A DNA stretch of 64,000 nt from an uncultured Selenomonadaceae bacterium (GTDB taxonomy: Bacteria; Bacillota; Negativicutes; Selenomonadales; Selenomonadaceae). Below the pieces are notes generated by a model. The model searched no databases, was not told the origin of the DNA, and was given only the letters and a program-made list of their open reading frames with translations. Below are positions 36,922 to 44,603 of the stretch, piece after piece. The position numbers and the translations under genes were made by a program. The stretch covers positions 1 to 64,000 of the forward strand of contig CAJOFR010000010.1 of the NCBI GenBank assembly GCA_905234195.1, read 5' to 3'. Position 1 is the first letter of the stretch. The number at the start of each line of letters is the position of its first letter.

Positions 36922-37018
36922 TGACACAAACCCCGAATCGTCTTGCGACAACGGTTCGGGGTCTTTTTTGTGCCGTGATAGCTTAGAGACCTTGCTGGTA
37001 TATATCTTTTTAAACCAC
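36922..37018 (-). ncRNA. Candidate antisense antitoxin RNA, module 1
   Basis: A promoter at 37053-37025 would start a minus-strand RNA near 37018 that runs towards the toxin and ends in the shared hairpin at 36930-36962. The sequence GTGATAGCTTAGAGACCTTG (from 36975) repeats the toxin start region (GTGATAGCTTTGGAGGTCTT, from 36797), so the antisense RNA can base-pair with the toxin translation start. The ends are estimates. Confidence 0.6.
36930..36969. terminator. Shared terminator of module 1
   Basis: ACCCCGAA pairs with TTCGGGGT (36930-36937 with 36955-36962), followed by TTTTTT on the plus strand; the minus-strand T-run is weak. It lies between the convergent toxin and antisense transcripts. 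Confidence 0.75.
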
Positions 37019-37024
37019 GCCGAG

Positions 37025-37053
37025 ATTCTACTACAAGATAGAAATTTTTGCAA
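37025..37053 (-). promoter_or_regulatory. Antisense promoter, module 1
   Basis: On the minus strand TTGCAA (37053-37048) and TAGAAT (37030-37025) are 17 bp apart, a good sigma-70 match. An equivalent promoter sits at the same place in module 2. Confidence 0.7.
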
Positions 37054-37056
37054 GCG

Positions 37057-37084
37057 TTGAAAAAATTTTCCGCTGTGATAAAAT
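37057..37084 (+). promoter_or_regulatory. Promoter of toxin gene, module 2
   Basis: TTGAAA (37057-37062) and TAAAAT (37079-37084) are 16 bp apart, in a block nearly identical to that of module 1. Confidence 0.65.
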
Positions 37085-37132
37085 ATCAATGTTGCCACTT
37101 CCTATCCTGGTAACGGGAAGGGGGTGACAGCT

Positions 37133-37468
37133 GTGGATGCAATCCTCAACTTTTTACCAAATACGGCGGAAAGCCCCTAGCTTTAGCTATGGGGATGTAA
37201 GCCGCTAAGATTTTATTGCATTTTGTAAATGTTTCTGCTAAACTGTGGTAGAAGATGAGCAGGGGTAAAATCCGCCTCTTCGTAAAATATGTGGGTTGGG
37301 GCATCGACCCTTGCAGGAGACCTTGTAAGACTTAAATTTTTAAGCATTGGTTGATGATAGCAGAATCCCCCGAATTTATTCGTGGGGAGTATGTCAAAGA
37401 TAGTAGGGGCTAATGTCGTCTCGCACTTTGTTTGCAAGTTGATAGATAAGTTCCTCGACAAGTGGTAA
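37133..37468 (+). pseudogene. Second toxin-like gene, interrupted by a transposon
   Basis: Reading from GTG 37133 gives MDAILNFL before the insertion; after it the frame continues VGANVVSHFVCKLIDKFLDK. Removing 37158-37397 joins TTTTTAC to AG and restores MDAILNFLQIVGANVVSHFV...: a 31-aa peptide the same length as module 1. The leader stem is also kept with different bases (GTTGCC 37091-37096 with GGTAAC 37109-37114). As it stands the first part runs into the element and ends at TAG 37178-37180, so the gene is broken. Confidence 0.75.
37158..37397. mobile_element. 240-bp non-autonomous IS200/IS605-type element (PATE-like)
   Basis: The element begins after TTAC and ends in TCAA, the target and right-end cleavage sequences of IS608-type elements. 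It has a left hairpin (GCCCCTAGCTTTAGCTATGGGG) and a right hairpin (AATCCCCCGAATTTATTCGTGGGGAGT), the latter matching 168-195. There is no transposase or tnpB gene. A promoter-like pair, TTGCAT (37216-37221) and TAAACT (37239-37244), 17 bp apart, lies inside. The exact ends are fixed by the restored toxin frame. Confidence 0.8.
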
Positions 37469-37487
37469 CCAAAAAACTCACGCTCGT

Positions 37488-37587
37488 GTAGCGAAAATCC
37501 CTTAAAGGTTTATCCAGAACTCTTTAAGGGATTATTTTTCGCTTGTGCCAACTGTGGATTCAGTCCTCATGTCATTTTTCATCTGAC
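37488..37587 (-). ncRNA. Candidate antisense antitoxin RNA, module 2
   Basis: The promoter at 37622-37594 would start an RNA near 37587 ending at the hairpin at 37491-37542. ACTGTGGATTCAGTCCTCA (37551-37569) matches 16 of 19 bases of the toxin start region GCTGTGGATGCAATCCTCA (37130-37148), so the RNA can pair with the toxin leader. The module thus keeps its antisense part although the toxin gene is broken. Confidence 0.6.
37491..37542. terminator. Bidirectional terminator of module 2
   Basis: GCGAAAA-TCCCTTAAAG pairs with CTTTAAGGGA-TTATTTTTCGC. Because the outer arms are A-rich and T-rich, a T-run follows the stem on both strands, as needed between convergent transcripts. Confidence 0.75.
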
Positions 37588-37593
37588 ACTGAA

Positions 37594-37622
37594 ATTTTAC
37601 TACAACACAGAACTTTTTGCAA
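37594..37622 (-). promoter_or_regulatory. Antisense promoter, module 2
   Basis: On the minus strand TTGCAA (37622-37617) and TAAAAT (37599-37594) are 17 bp apart, in the same context as module 1. Confidence 0.7.
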
Positions 37623-37642
37623 GCGTCGAAAAAATTTTCCCG

Positions 37643-38776
37643 TCAATACAATTTTTTCAGAGCCGTACCGCTGTAATAGTGCTCCAAAATTTTATCGTAC
37701 TTCATTCCGGATTTCGCGAAGGCCTGCGCGCCCCTTTGTGACATGCCGACGCCGTGCCCGCGCCCGAAGCCCTCAAAAATAATTTCCTCATTTTCAAACC
37801 TTATGTTGAAAAGCGTACTCGGCAAAGAAAATTTCGTGCGCAAATCTTTTCCGGAAATTGTCAGCGTATTTTTTTCACCGACAATCTCGATAAATTTCAC
37901 GCGCCCGGATTGTGTCCGGTCTTCGGCGGACTGCCCGATAACCATCTTCGTCGAATTAATTTTCTTAAGCGCGCCAATTTTTTCGCCGATTATCCCGCAA
38001 AAATCCTGCAGAGAAATTTTTACCGTCCACGGCTGCGTTTCCTTTTCCAGTTCCTCCGCAGGCAGAAGATACGGGACCTTTTTCGCCCAAACGTCGACAA
38101 CATTTTCAGTCATGCCGCCGCTGTCCGCGTGAAAATTCGCGTCGACTACCGCGCCCCCGTAAATCAAAATTTCTCCGCGCGTTTCAAGAACCGCCTGGTC
38201 ACTCGACGGAAAAGAAATCGCGCCCGCGTAAAATTGGCAGTGAGTCGTTGAACACAGGTCGTAGCCGTCGGCTTTGTGGCGGTTGCGATTTTTCAGCGTG
38301 AACGAACGCGCGGCAACTGCTTGCGCCTTCAACGCCTCAACCGGAAACGACGCGGACATTTCCTTTGGCACGACACCGCGCAAATATTCTTCCACCGGCG
38401 CAAGATTTATCACCGTCAAAAATTTTTCCCGCTTGTTGACGCGAAGACCGCCGTAATATTTTTTGCCGTTAATCGTCGTTTGCAGATCCTTCAGCTGAAC
38501 TTTTTCGCCGCGAATTTCTACGGCGTCGACCTCCAAATTTTCAACCTCGATCGTAATTTTTTCGTCCGCATTAATTTTTTGAATGACTTCGTTATTTTCC
38601 GGATTAATCATCACGCAGGGTTCGGACATCTGAAAATAAAATCGCGTGACGCCGTTTAGCACACCGATTCTGATTTCCGGTTGCCAAACAGATTTTTTTT
38701 GCTCCCCTTCCGCGTGAACAATCGACGCGAAAAAAATTACCGCCAACACCGCCGCGCAAAAAATTTTTACCTGCAT
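37643..38776 (-). CDS. SpoIID/LytB domain protein
   Basis: SpoIID-type proteins cleave or bind denuded glycan strands. The 377-aa protein has an N-terminal signal peptide (VKIFCAAVLAVIFFASIVHAEG), then RGVVPKEMSASFPVEALKAQ, AVAARSFTLKN, and the C-terminal GFGRGHGVGMSQRGAQAFAK. The track start at 38983 is upstream of any Shine-Dalgarno; ATG 38776 follows GGAAGTGGAG and starts the signal peptide. LytB-type members act outside sporulation, so the context does not prove sporulation. Confidence 0.88.
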   Translation of the reverse strand: MQVKIFCAAVLAVIFFASIVHAEGEQKKSVWQPEIRIGVLNGVTRFYFQMSEPCVMINPENNEVIQKINADEKITIEVENLEVDAVEIRGEKVQLKDLQTTINGKKYYGGLRVNKREKFLTVINLAPVEEYLRGVVPKEMSASFPVEALKAQAVAARSFTLKNRNRHKADGYDLCSTTHCQFYAGAISFPSSDQAVLETRGEILIYGGAVVDANFHADSGGMTENVVDVWAKKVPYLLPAEELEKETQPWTVKISLQDFCGIIGEKIGALKKINSTKMVIGQSAEDRTQSGRVKFIEIVGEKNTLTISGKDLRTKFSLPSTLFNIRFENEEIIFEGFGRGHGVGMSQRGAQAFAKSGMKYDKILEHYYSGTALKKLY

Positions 38777-38797
38777 ATCTCCACTTCCTTTTTTTAT

Positions 38798-38826
38798 ATC
38801 GTAACAATTTTTATTGAAATTTGCAA
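38798..38826 (-). promoter_or_regulatory. Promoter for the SpoIID-like gene
   Basis: On the minus strand TTGCAA (38826-38821) and TACGAT (38803-38798) are 17 bp apart. It overlaps the nrdG promoter on the other strand. Confidence 0.5.
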
Positions 38827-38842
38827 GACGCGGGATTATAAT
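38814..38842 (+). promoter_or_regulatory. Promoter for nrdG
   Basis: TTGAAA (38814-38819) and TATAAT (38837-38842) are 17 bp apart. Transcription would begin about 12 bp before the nrdG start codon. It overlaps the divergent promoter, so the two may compete. Confidence 0.7.
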
Positions 38843-38860
38843 AGCGGCGAGGTGTTGAAG

Positions 38861-39313
38861 TTGAAAATTCGCATTGCGGGGATTGTCCCTGAGTCTTACG
38901 TCGACGGCGAAGGAATTAGGTTCGCAATTTTTATGCAGGGCTGTCTTCGGAGGTGCAAGGGTTGCCAAAATCCGACGACCCACGACCTTAACGGCGGAAA
39001 GATTTTCGACACCGAAGAAATTATCGCCGCTGTAAAAAAAAATCCGCTTTTGACCGGGGTTACCTTAACGGGCGGAGAGCCGCTTTTGCAGATTGACGCC
39101 GCGCTTGAACTTGCCAAAGCCGCAAAAAATTTAGGGCTTGACGTTTGGTGCTACACCGGCTACAAATTTGAAGATATTCCGCCCGAAGCCGCAGAACTTC
39201 TGAAAAATATTGACGTCCTTGTCGACGGCGAATATATCGAAGAACTGCGCGATTTGGAGTTGGAGTTTCGCGGCTCAAGCAACCAGCGGATAATCAGATT
39301 AAGGGGGAATTAA
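38861..39313 (+). CDS. nrdG: Anaerobic ribonucleotide reductase-activating protein
   Basis: NrdG is a radical SAM enzyme that puts the glycyl radical on NrdD. The 150-aa protein has the cluster motif CLRRCKGC, TLTGGEPLLQ and DVWCYTGYKFED. The track start lies upstream; TTG 38861 follows GAGGTG by 7 bp and suits the near-leaderless promoter. nrdD is not adjacent. The next gene starts 1 bp after the stop. Confidence 0.88.
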   Translation: MKIRIAGIVPESYVDGEGIRFAIFMQGCLRRCKGCQNPTTHDLNGGKIFDTEEIIAAVKKNPLLTGVTLTGGEPLLQIDAALELAKAAKNLGLDVWCYTGYKFEDIPPEAAELLKNIDVLVDGEYIEELRDLELEFRGSSNQRIIRLRGN

Positions 39314-39314
39314 A

Positions 39315-39545
39315 TTGCCGCCGCTTGACGTGATAATCGGTTTCGTTTGCGTTTTCCTGTTCGGAATAATTTTGGGAGCAATAATTTGCCTGCCAATCGT
39401 CCACAAAAATTCAGAATTGCCGCTGGAAAAATTGAGCGGAGAATTAATCTGGAAGTACACGCCGGATTGGATTTTGCTTTTCGTCGGCTGCATAGTTTTC
39501 TTGACGTTGAGTTTCTTGCTGATAAGCGGCTGGTGGAGGACATAA
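39315..39545 (+). CDS. Small two-helix membrane protein
   Basis: The 76-aa protein has two hydrophobic segments (VIIGFVCVFLFGIILGAII and WILLFVGCIVFLTLSFLLI) joined by a short charged stretch. AAGGGGGA precedes TTG 39315. I do not recognise the family. It follows nrdG directly and is probably transcribed with it. Confidence 0.6.
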   Translation: MPPLDVIIGFVCVFLFGIILGAIICLPIVHKNSELPLEKLSGELIWKYTPDWILLFVGCIVFLTLSFLLISGWWRT

Positions 39546-39557
39546 ATTTAAAACAGC

Positions 39558-39586
39558 TTGCATTGCTGAAAATAGTCTGATATAAT
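39558..39586 (+). promoter_or_regulatory. Promoter for the ompH-lpxD operon
   Basis: TTGCAT (39558-39563) and TATAAT (39581-39586) are 17 bp apart, 38 bp before the first OmpH gene. Confidence 0.7.
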
Positions 39587-39623
39587 GGTTTCGTCAAAAG
39601 TTATTTTAAGGAGAGTTGCCCGG

Positions 39624-40091
39624 ATGATAAAATTGGAAAAGAAACAGGTAAAAATTATCAGCATAGCTATTGCGCTGGTTTTTATCGGCAGTGTCGTTGC
39701 GTTGGCATTGACGCAGACCGGAGGAATTGCCTCTGCGGCGAGTTCGGGAAGCGTGGGAGTTATTGATAGAGACCAGGTCATGAGCCAACACCCCGACGCC
39801 CAAAATGTTCAGAATCAATTCATGGCCGCCGTCGACGAAGTGCAAAAGGACTTCGAGGCAAAATCTGCGGGAATGAATGACCAAGAGAAGGCGGATTATT
39901 ACGCGCAGTGCCAGCAGAGACTTCAGCAGAAACAGCAAGAACTTATCGACCCTTTGGTAAAATCTGTGGACGAGGCCGTTAAAAAAGTTGCCGACGCAAA
40001 AGGTTTGAGTGTGGTTATAGAAAAAGCCGCTGTCGTTTATGGCGGGCAGGACATTACTCAAGACGTTATTTCCAGGCTCGGTAAAAAATAA
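39624..40091 (+). CDS. OmpH/Skp family periplasmic protein (copy 1)
   Basis: Skp/OmpH proteins are periplasmic chaperones for outer-membrane proteins. The 155-aa product has an N-terminal signal or anchor helix (IISIAIALVFIGSVVALAL), then the SVGVIDRDQVMSQHPDAQNV opening, a coiled-coil arm (EKADYYAQCQQRLQQKQQEL) and the closing GLSVVIEKAAVVYGGQDIT. ATG 39624 follows AAGGAG; the track start is upstream. It supports a diderm envelope. Confidence 0.88.
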   Translation: MIKLEKKQVKIISIAIALVFIGSVVALALTQTGGIASAASSGSVGVIDRDQVMSQHPDAQNVQNQFMAAVDEVQKDFEAKSAGMNDQEKADYYAQCQQRLQQKQQELIDPLVKSVDEAVKKVADAKGLSVVIEKAAVVYGGQDITQDVISRLGKK

Positions 40092-40093
40092 TT

Positions 40094-40177
40094 AGTGGTC
40101 AGCAATCAGTGGTCAGTGGTTAGCGGTCAGTGGAAATTTTTTTCTAACCACTGATCGCTTTTCGCTGATCACTTTTT
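40094..40177. repeat. Intergenic palindromic repeat D (between OmpH copies 1 and 2)
   Basis: Direct AGTGGTCAG-type units on the left face their complement (CTAACCACTGATCGC, GCTGATCACT) on the right around TTTTTTT. It lies inside the operon, between two reading frames, so transcripts would fold here. Confidence 0.7.
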
Positions 40178-40192
40178 TGTAGGAGGGCGGCA

Positions 40193-41296
40193 ATGTCACA
40201 TTACAGGCTGACGGCAGCAATCGCAATGACAATTTTCATAGGCGGCGGGCTTTATTTTTACAGACTGCCCGCGCCCGTCAAAGTCGAACGCCCGGAAAAA
40301 ATTGTTCGCCCAAATCCCGTGCACGGTTTCGGAATAGTCGACCTCGAACAAATTATCGCGGCTCACCCCGACGGCGCGTATCTTAAGGAGCTTTACGGGA
40401 AGGAAATTCGTTTGAAGTTGGAGCTAAACGAAATGATGCGCCCCGTCAAAATTCCGGAGCTGCCCGAAATTACGAAACAGCCCTTTGACGATTCTGCCCG
40501 CGAAAAAAAAATGCAGAACTTAATGGAACAGCTTGCCGAACTCAAGGCGCACAAACAACGGCTTGCGGAAAAATATCGTAAGGACACTGAAGAGGAGCAC
40601 ATTCAGAAACGCAACTCAATCAGGGAAGTTTACGCCAACGAGGAGTTTAATGTTATCCTCAAGTTGCAAAATGCGGACGTCTTGCGCTTGACGCAGGAGC
40701 AGGTAGACGAATTGAATGCGCAGCTCGATAAAATTGTTATGGAGCGGAACGCGAAACAGCTCGAACTTTTAAACGAATGGACGGCGGAAATTGAAGCGTA
40801 TGTCGAATCGCAGACGGCGGAGGACGAGGCGCGGCTACACCAGCAAGTCAAAGACGATATGAGTGATTCGCAGGAAGAGGCGACGAAAAAATATAACGAG
40901 ACCGTAGCGCGAAACAGAGCTCTGCGCGACGCGGCTTTGCAGGAGATAAAATTTCGGCAGGCAAGGCGGCAGGAAATTTCCGAAGACCTCAAAAAAACTT
41001 CTCGGGAGCGTGAGAAACTCGACAATCAAATTTTGGACGAGATAGCCGGAGAGGCGGGCAAGCTTGCCGCGATTTTGAAACTGCAGATGGTTTTGGCTAA
41101 GGTTGAGCCGAATTACGCGGAGGAGAAATTTTCGTACAGCTTTGAATCAAAATTTAAGCTCGGACAGAAAAAATCGCCCGGCGCAGTTATTTTCGCGGGC
41201 AATGATACAAAAGACTTGACGGAAGATTTAGTCAAGGCGATGACTGCTAAAGGCGTCTTTCAAAAAAAATTAACGGATAAATCGGGAGATGATTGA
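40193..41296 (+). CDS. Large OmpH/Skp-like coiled-coil protein (copy 2)
   Basis: The 367-aa protein has an N-terminal membrane segment (YRLTAAIAMTIFIGGGLYF), the OmpH-like start FGIVDLEQIIAAHPDGAYL and a long Glu/Lys/Arg-rich coiled coil with repeated EQLAELKAHKQRL-type heptads. A globular end follows (VIFAGNDTKDLTEDLVKAM). It is more than twice the usual Skp length. The likely role is a spacer or chaperone in the periplasm. Confidence 0.7.
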   Translation: MSHYRLTAAIAMTIFIGGGLYFYRLPAPVKVERPEKIVRPNPVHGFGIVDLEQIIAAHPDGAYLKELYGKEIRLKLELNEMMRPVKIPELPEITKQPFDDSAREKKMQNLMEQLAELKAHKQRLAEKYRKDTEEEHIQKRNSIREVYANEEFNVILKLQNADVLRLTQEQVDELNAQLDKIVMERNAKQLELLNEWTAEIEAYVESQTAEDEARLHQQVKDDMSDSQEEATKKYNETVARNRALRDAALQEIKFRQARRQEISEDLKKTSREREKLDNQILDEIAGEAGKLAAILKLQMVLAKVEPNYAEEKFSYSFESKFKLGQKKSPGAVIFAGNDTKDLTEDLVKAMTAKGVFQKKLTDKSGDD

Positions 41297-41299
41297 ATA

Positions 41300-41728
41300 G
41301 TGAGATTCACAAGAAAAATCACGGCGGCTACATTGGTCGCGGCGTCTTTTTTGATAACGGGTTGTGGACAGATGAATATAGGTTACGTTGACGGGCAAAG
41401 GGTCATGGAAGAATCCCCGCAGATAAAAGCCGTGCTGGAAGAGGGCGCAAAAAAGGCGGAGGAGATTCGCGCGGAGGCGGAAACTCAACTTTCCAATCCG
41501 GACTTGAGCGACGAGGAGAAGAGCAAGGCGCAAGCGGATATTCAGCGGAAAATTATCGGCGTGAATCAGGCGTACGCGGCGCAACTTAAACAAAAACTTG
41601 ATGAATCTCTTGCCGGAATGTGCAAGGAAAAAGAAATTGATGTTGTTGTTGACAGCTCGAAGGATCAGCCGATTATTTTACATGGCGGGATAGATTTGAC
41701 GGACGAAGTTATTAAGAAGTTACAGTAA
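41300..41728 (+). CDS. OmpH/Skp-like lipoprotein (copy 3)
   Basis: The 142-aa product has a lipoprotein signal with lipobox LITGC (ASFLITGCGQ), then NIGYVDGQRVMEESPQIKAV, a short coiled coil and the OmpH closing motif VVVDSSKDQPIILHGGIDLT. It is therefore a membrane-anchored form of copy 1. GTG 41300 is 3 bp after copy 2. Confidence 0.8.
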   Translation: MRFTRKITAATLVAASFLITGCGQMNIGYVDGQRVMEESPQIKAVLEEGAKKAEEIRAEAETQLSNPDLSDEEKSKAQADIQRKIIGVNQAYAAQLKQKLDESLAGMCKEKEIDVVVDSSKDQPIILHGGIDLTDEVIKKLQ

Positions 41729-41731
41729 GCG

Positions 41732-42769
41732 GTGGTGGATGTGGTTAAAACTTTACAGGAAATAAACGAGATTATCGGCGGCGAACTTATCGGCGACGGC
41801 GCGGTTGAAATTTTCGGGCTGTCGAGTATAAACAACGCGAAGGAGGGCGATTTGACTTTCGCCGACTCTACGCACGCGGAGAAGGCGAAGGACAGCGCGG
41901 CGAGTGCCGTTATCGTTCCCGCGAATTTTGAAGGCGCGCTCCCAAAAAATGTGATTAAGTCTGCAGAACCGAGGGCGGCTTTCGCGAAGATGATGAAAAT
42001 TTTTGCGCCGAAGATTGATATTCCCGTCGGGATAAGCGACGAAGCTCATATCGGGGCGAACACGAAAATTGCTGACGACGCGACGATTATGCCCTTTGTT
42101 TTTATCGGCGACAACGTGGAAATCGGGAGCGGCGCGGTGATTTATCCCAATACTTACATTGGGCAAAATGTTTCAATCGGCGCGGGAACGATTATTTATT
42201 CCGGCGTGACGATTCGGGAGTATTGCAAAATCGGCAGCCGCTGTGTGATTCATTCGTCGACGGTTATCGGTGCTGACGGTTTTGGTTTCACGACGGCCGA
42301 CGGCGTCCACACAAAAGTTCCGCAAATTGGCAACGTCGTCGTGGAAGATGATGTGGAAATTGGCGCGTGCGTGGGGATTGACCGCGCGGCGATGGGATCG
42401 ACGATTATCGGGCACGGTACAAAAATTGATAACCTCGTCCACATTGCCCACAACTGTGTTATCGGCGCGAACTGTTTGATTGTTGCGCAGACCGGGATTT
42501 CCGGCTCGACGATTGTTGGCGATAACGTGACTTTCGGCGGACAAACCGGCACAGTTGGTCACATAAAAATTGGCGGTCATTCTGTTTACGCGGCGCGCTC
42601 CGGTATCACGAAGAGCATGCCGGAAGGTGTTTTTTGTTCGGGCTTTCCTGTTCAGCCGCATGTCGATTGGTTGAAAATGCAAGTCGCGCTGAAAAAAGTT
42701 CCCAGTCTTATCGAAAAGATTTGGAATTTGGAGCGCAAGGTTAGAAAATTGGAGAGAGGAGAGGAGTGA
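41732..42769 (+). CDS. lpxD: UDP-3-O-acylglucosamine N-acyltransferase LpxD
   Basis: LpxD adds the second acyl chain in lipid A synthesis. The 345-aa protein has an N-terminal uridine-binding domain ([18 protein letters not shown]), many hexapeptide repeats forming a left-handed helix ([20 protein letters not shown]), and the family's [16 protein letters not shown] and [15 protein letters not shown] motifs. Its presence indicates lipopolysaccharide. The start is uncertain among several GTG codons from 41732. Confidence 0.95.
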   Translation: MVDVVKTLQEINEIIGGELIGDGAVEIFGLSSINNAKEGDLTFADSTHAEKAKDSAASAVIVPANFEGALPKNVIKSAEPRAAFAKMMKIFAPKIDIPVGISDEAHIGANTKIADDATIMPFVFIGDNVEIGSGAVIYPNTYIGQNVSIGAGTIIYSGVTIREYCKIGSRCVIHSSTVIGADGFGFTTADGVHTKVPQIGNVVVEDDVEIGACVGIDRAAMGSTIIGHGTKIDNLVHIAHNCVIGANCLIVAQTGISGSTIVGDNVTFGGQTGTVGHIKIGGHSVYAARSGITKSMPEGVFCSGFPVQPHVDWLKMQVALKKVPSLIEKIWNLERKVRKLERGEE

Positions 42770-42770
42770 C

Positions 42771-43406
42771 GTGACCTTCAGAAAAATTTTTGGAGCGTTG
42801 TTTTTAATCGGTTGCCTTCTCTTGCCGCAAGCTGTGTCCGCTGAAAAAACAGACTGGAGCGACAAAAATTATAACTTTCGCGGAGTGCGGGATATAGTCT
42901 TGTTGAATGTCACCTCAAGGGCAAATATAGGCGGCGGAAATATTTTTTACCAAAGGTTGCAGAGCGATTACGTCAACGAGGCACGAAAGATGAAGTGTTC
43001 GATTATCACCGAAGACCAGGCGCGCAGAATGACGAGTTCCATTCGGGAGCTGTCGAACATTGCCGACCTTTACGTTGAATGCACCGTGAAAGATTGGAGC
43101 GACGATTATTACATTGTTCCGGCAAGAACTGTTTGGGAGAGAAAAGAAATGCGCCGCCACGTCCGCGACCGCAACGGCGACCGCCGCGAAGAAATTTATT
43201 ACGAGACAGTTCCCGTGACTTATCCGCCGTATCGCGTGGACGTGTCTAAGATTGCCGTTTCGTTTGAAGTATACGACACGAGGACGGGGCAAATGGTTTT
43301 CGGGCGTGAAGATATCCGCGACCGCAATGACAAGGACGCTCAAACCGGAATGTACGGGCGTATTTGCAAATCTTTTTTCCAGGATCTCGGCAAAAAAATT
43401 AAGTGA
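42771..43406 (+). CDS. Exported protein of unknown function
   Basis: The 211-aa product has a signal peptide (FGALFLIGCLLLPQAVSAEK) and a mature domain with VRDIVLLNVTSRANIGGGN and a later KIAVSFEVYDTRTGQMVFG, a pattern seen in proteins that assemble beta-rich envelope domains. I do not recognise the family. It starts 1 bp after lpxD at GTG 42771 and is probably part of the outer-membrane operon. Confidence 0.6.
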   Translation: MTFRKIFGALFLIGCLLLPQAVSAEKTDWSDKNYNFRGVRDIVLLNVTSRANIGGGNIFYQRLQSDYVNEARKMKCSIITEDQARRMTSSIRELSNIADLYVECTVKDWSDDYYIVPARTVWERKEMRRHVRDRNGDRREEIYYETVPVTYPPYRVDVSKIAVSFEVYDTRTGQMVFGREDIRDRNDKDAQTGMYGRICKSFFQDLGKKIK

Positions 43407-43437
43407 CGTTTAATTTCAAGATATAAGGAGATTTTTT

Positions 43438-44370
43438 ATGAGGAAGTTAGTTAAATCTGCCGGGAAGTTTGTTTCCGGCGCGTTTTTGTGCGGCGCGATT
43501 CTCTTTGGCGGGGCGGCGTCCGCTGCTCCGAACGATGAAGGCATGGCGGCTTTTCGCGAAGCGATCTCGGCGACTGCGAAACCTGAAACGAGAATTTTCC
43601 GCGAAGATGTGCTTTTCATTACGCCGTCCGCACAGGGTGAATTGGATTTTATCGGTTCGACTGAAGGCAACACTTTCAAGGCCGCCGGTAATTTGGCATT
43701 TTGGTTGAATTCTTCAAGTGGTGAGGACGTAGATTTAAAAATACCTTTCTACATTACGCAGGTTGGCAACGAAATGAAACTTTATTACGAGACTGATAAA
43801 AAATGGAAGGTTATTACCGCGCCGCTTGCCGCCGCAAATGCCATTGATTATCTTGCCACGCCGACGCCCGAACAGCTGGAAGAAATTATTTCCAACGTCA
43901 AGGAAGTCACGATTTTGCAGGACAGTGATTCGCGGCGCACGATGTTGGTTAAGTTGGACGGAAATAAAATTGCCGACTCAGTCAAAGCGGAAATTGAAAA
44001 GCAGTCCGCAGAAAATCCCGTCGCCGGTTTTGAGGAACTTCAAAATAAAGTTACGGGCTACATAGACAGCGGAATACGCAACGCCGATGTTTGGTACATG
44101 TGGACGATTGACAAGACCAACTGGCAAACCGTCACGATGAGTTACAATCTTTCCGGCTTGATTCAGGGAATTGCGCGTGCGGTGCTCCGAGATGCGGATT
44201 CGTCTTTGGATAATCGCTTAGTAGAAATTCTTGAGGATTTGTCTTTCTACAGTGAGTTGAAAGTTTATTCGACATACCTGGAAGACAGCGCGAAACAAAG
44301 GTTGGAAATTCCCAAAAAAGTTCTCAAAGCAAAGCCGGTCGAAGATAAGAAAGGCAGTAGCAAAAAATAA
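43438..44370 (+). CDS. Exported protein of unknown function
   Basis: The 310-aa product has a signal peptide (VSGAFLCGAILFGGAASAAP) and a mature part with alternating beta-like and helical stretches (SGEDVDLKIPFYITQVGNEM, DNRLVEILEDLSFYSELKVY). It has no cysteine in the mature part and a Lys/Ser-rich end. I do not recognise the family. A strong terminator follows, so the ompH-lpxD transcript ends here. Confidence 0.55.
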   Translation: MRKLVKSAGKFVSGAFLCGAILFGGAASAAPNDEGMAAFREAISATAKPETRIFREDVLFITPSAQGELDFIGSTEGNTFKAAGNLAFWLNSSSGEDVDLKIPFYITQVGNEMKLYYETDKKWKVITAPLAAANAIDYLATPTPEQLEEIISNVKEVTILQDSDSRRTMLVKLDGNKIADSVKAEIEKQSAENPVAGFEELQNKVTGYIDSGIRNADVWYMWTIDKTNWQTVTMSYNLSGLIQGIARAVLRDADSSLDNRLVEILEDLSFYSELKVYSTYLEDSAKQRLEIPKKVLKAKPVEDKKGSSKK

Positions 44371-44392
44371 AAATTCTTTTCCGAAAAAAAAG

Positions 44393-44425
44393 AGGCTGTC
44401 GTAAAAAAATCACGGCAGCCTTTTT
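44393..44425 (+). terminator. Terminator at the end of the ompH-lpxD operon
   Basis: AGGCTGTCGT (44393-44402) pairs with ACGGCAGCCT (44412-44421), one G-U pair, and is followed by TTTTT. Confidence 0.85.
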
Positions 44426-44451
44426 GATGATTAATGTTTTTTGCAAAAAAG

Positions 44452-44540
44452 TGGCGGAGAAGGTGGGATTCGAACCCACGGTGCCTTTCGGCATCACCGG
44501 TTTTCAAGACCGGCTCCTTAAACCACTCGGACACCTCTCC
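44452..44540 (-). tRNA. tRNA-Ser (anticodon TGA)
   Basis: The minus strand reads GGAGAGGTGTCCGAGTGGTT at the 5' end, with an anticodon stem CCGGT/ACCGG around CTTGAAA (anticodon TGA), a long variable arm, GGTTCGAATCC and an encoded CCA at 44454-44452. The acceptor stem closes with one G-U pair. The long variable arm is typical of tRNA-Ser. Confidence 0.95.
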
Positions 44541-44603
44541 GTATTGAAGCATTGTAGCATTTTTTTCGCCGCCTGTCAAATTTTTAACACTTGAGGGATT
44601 TTC

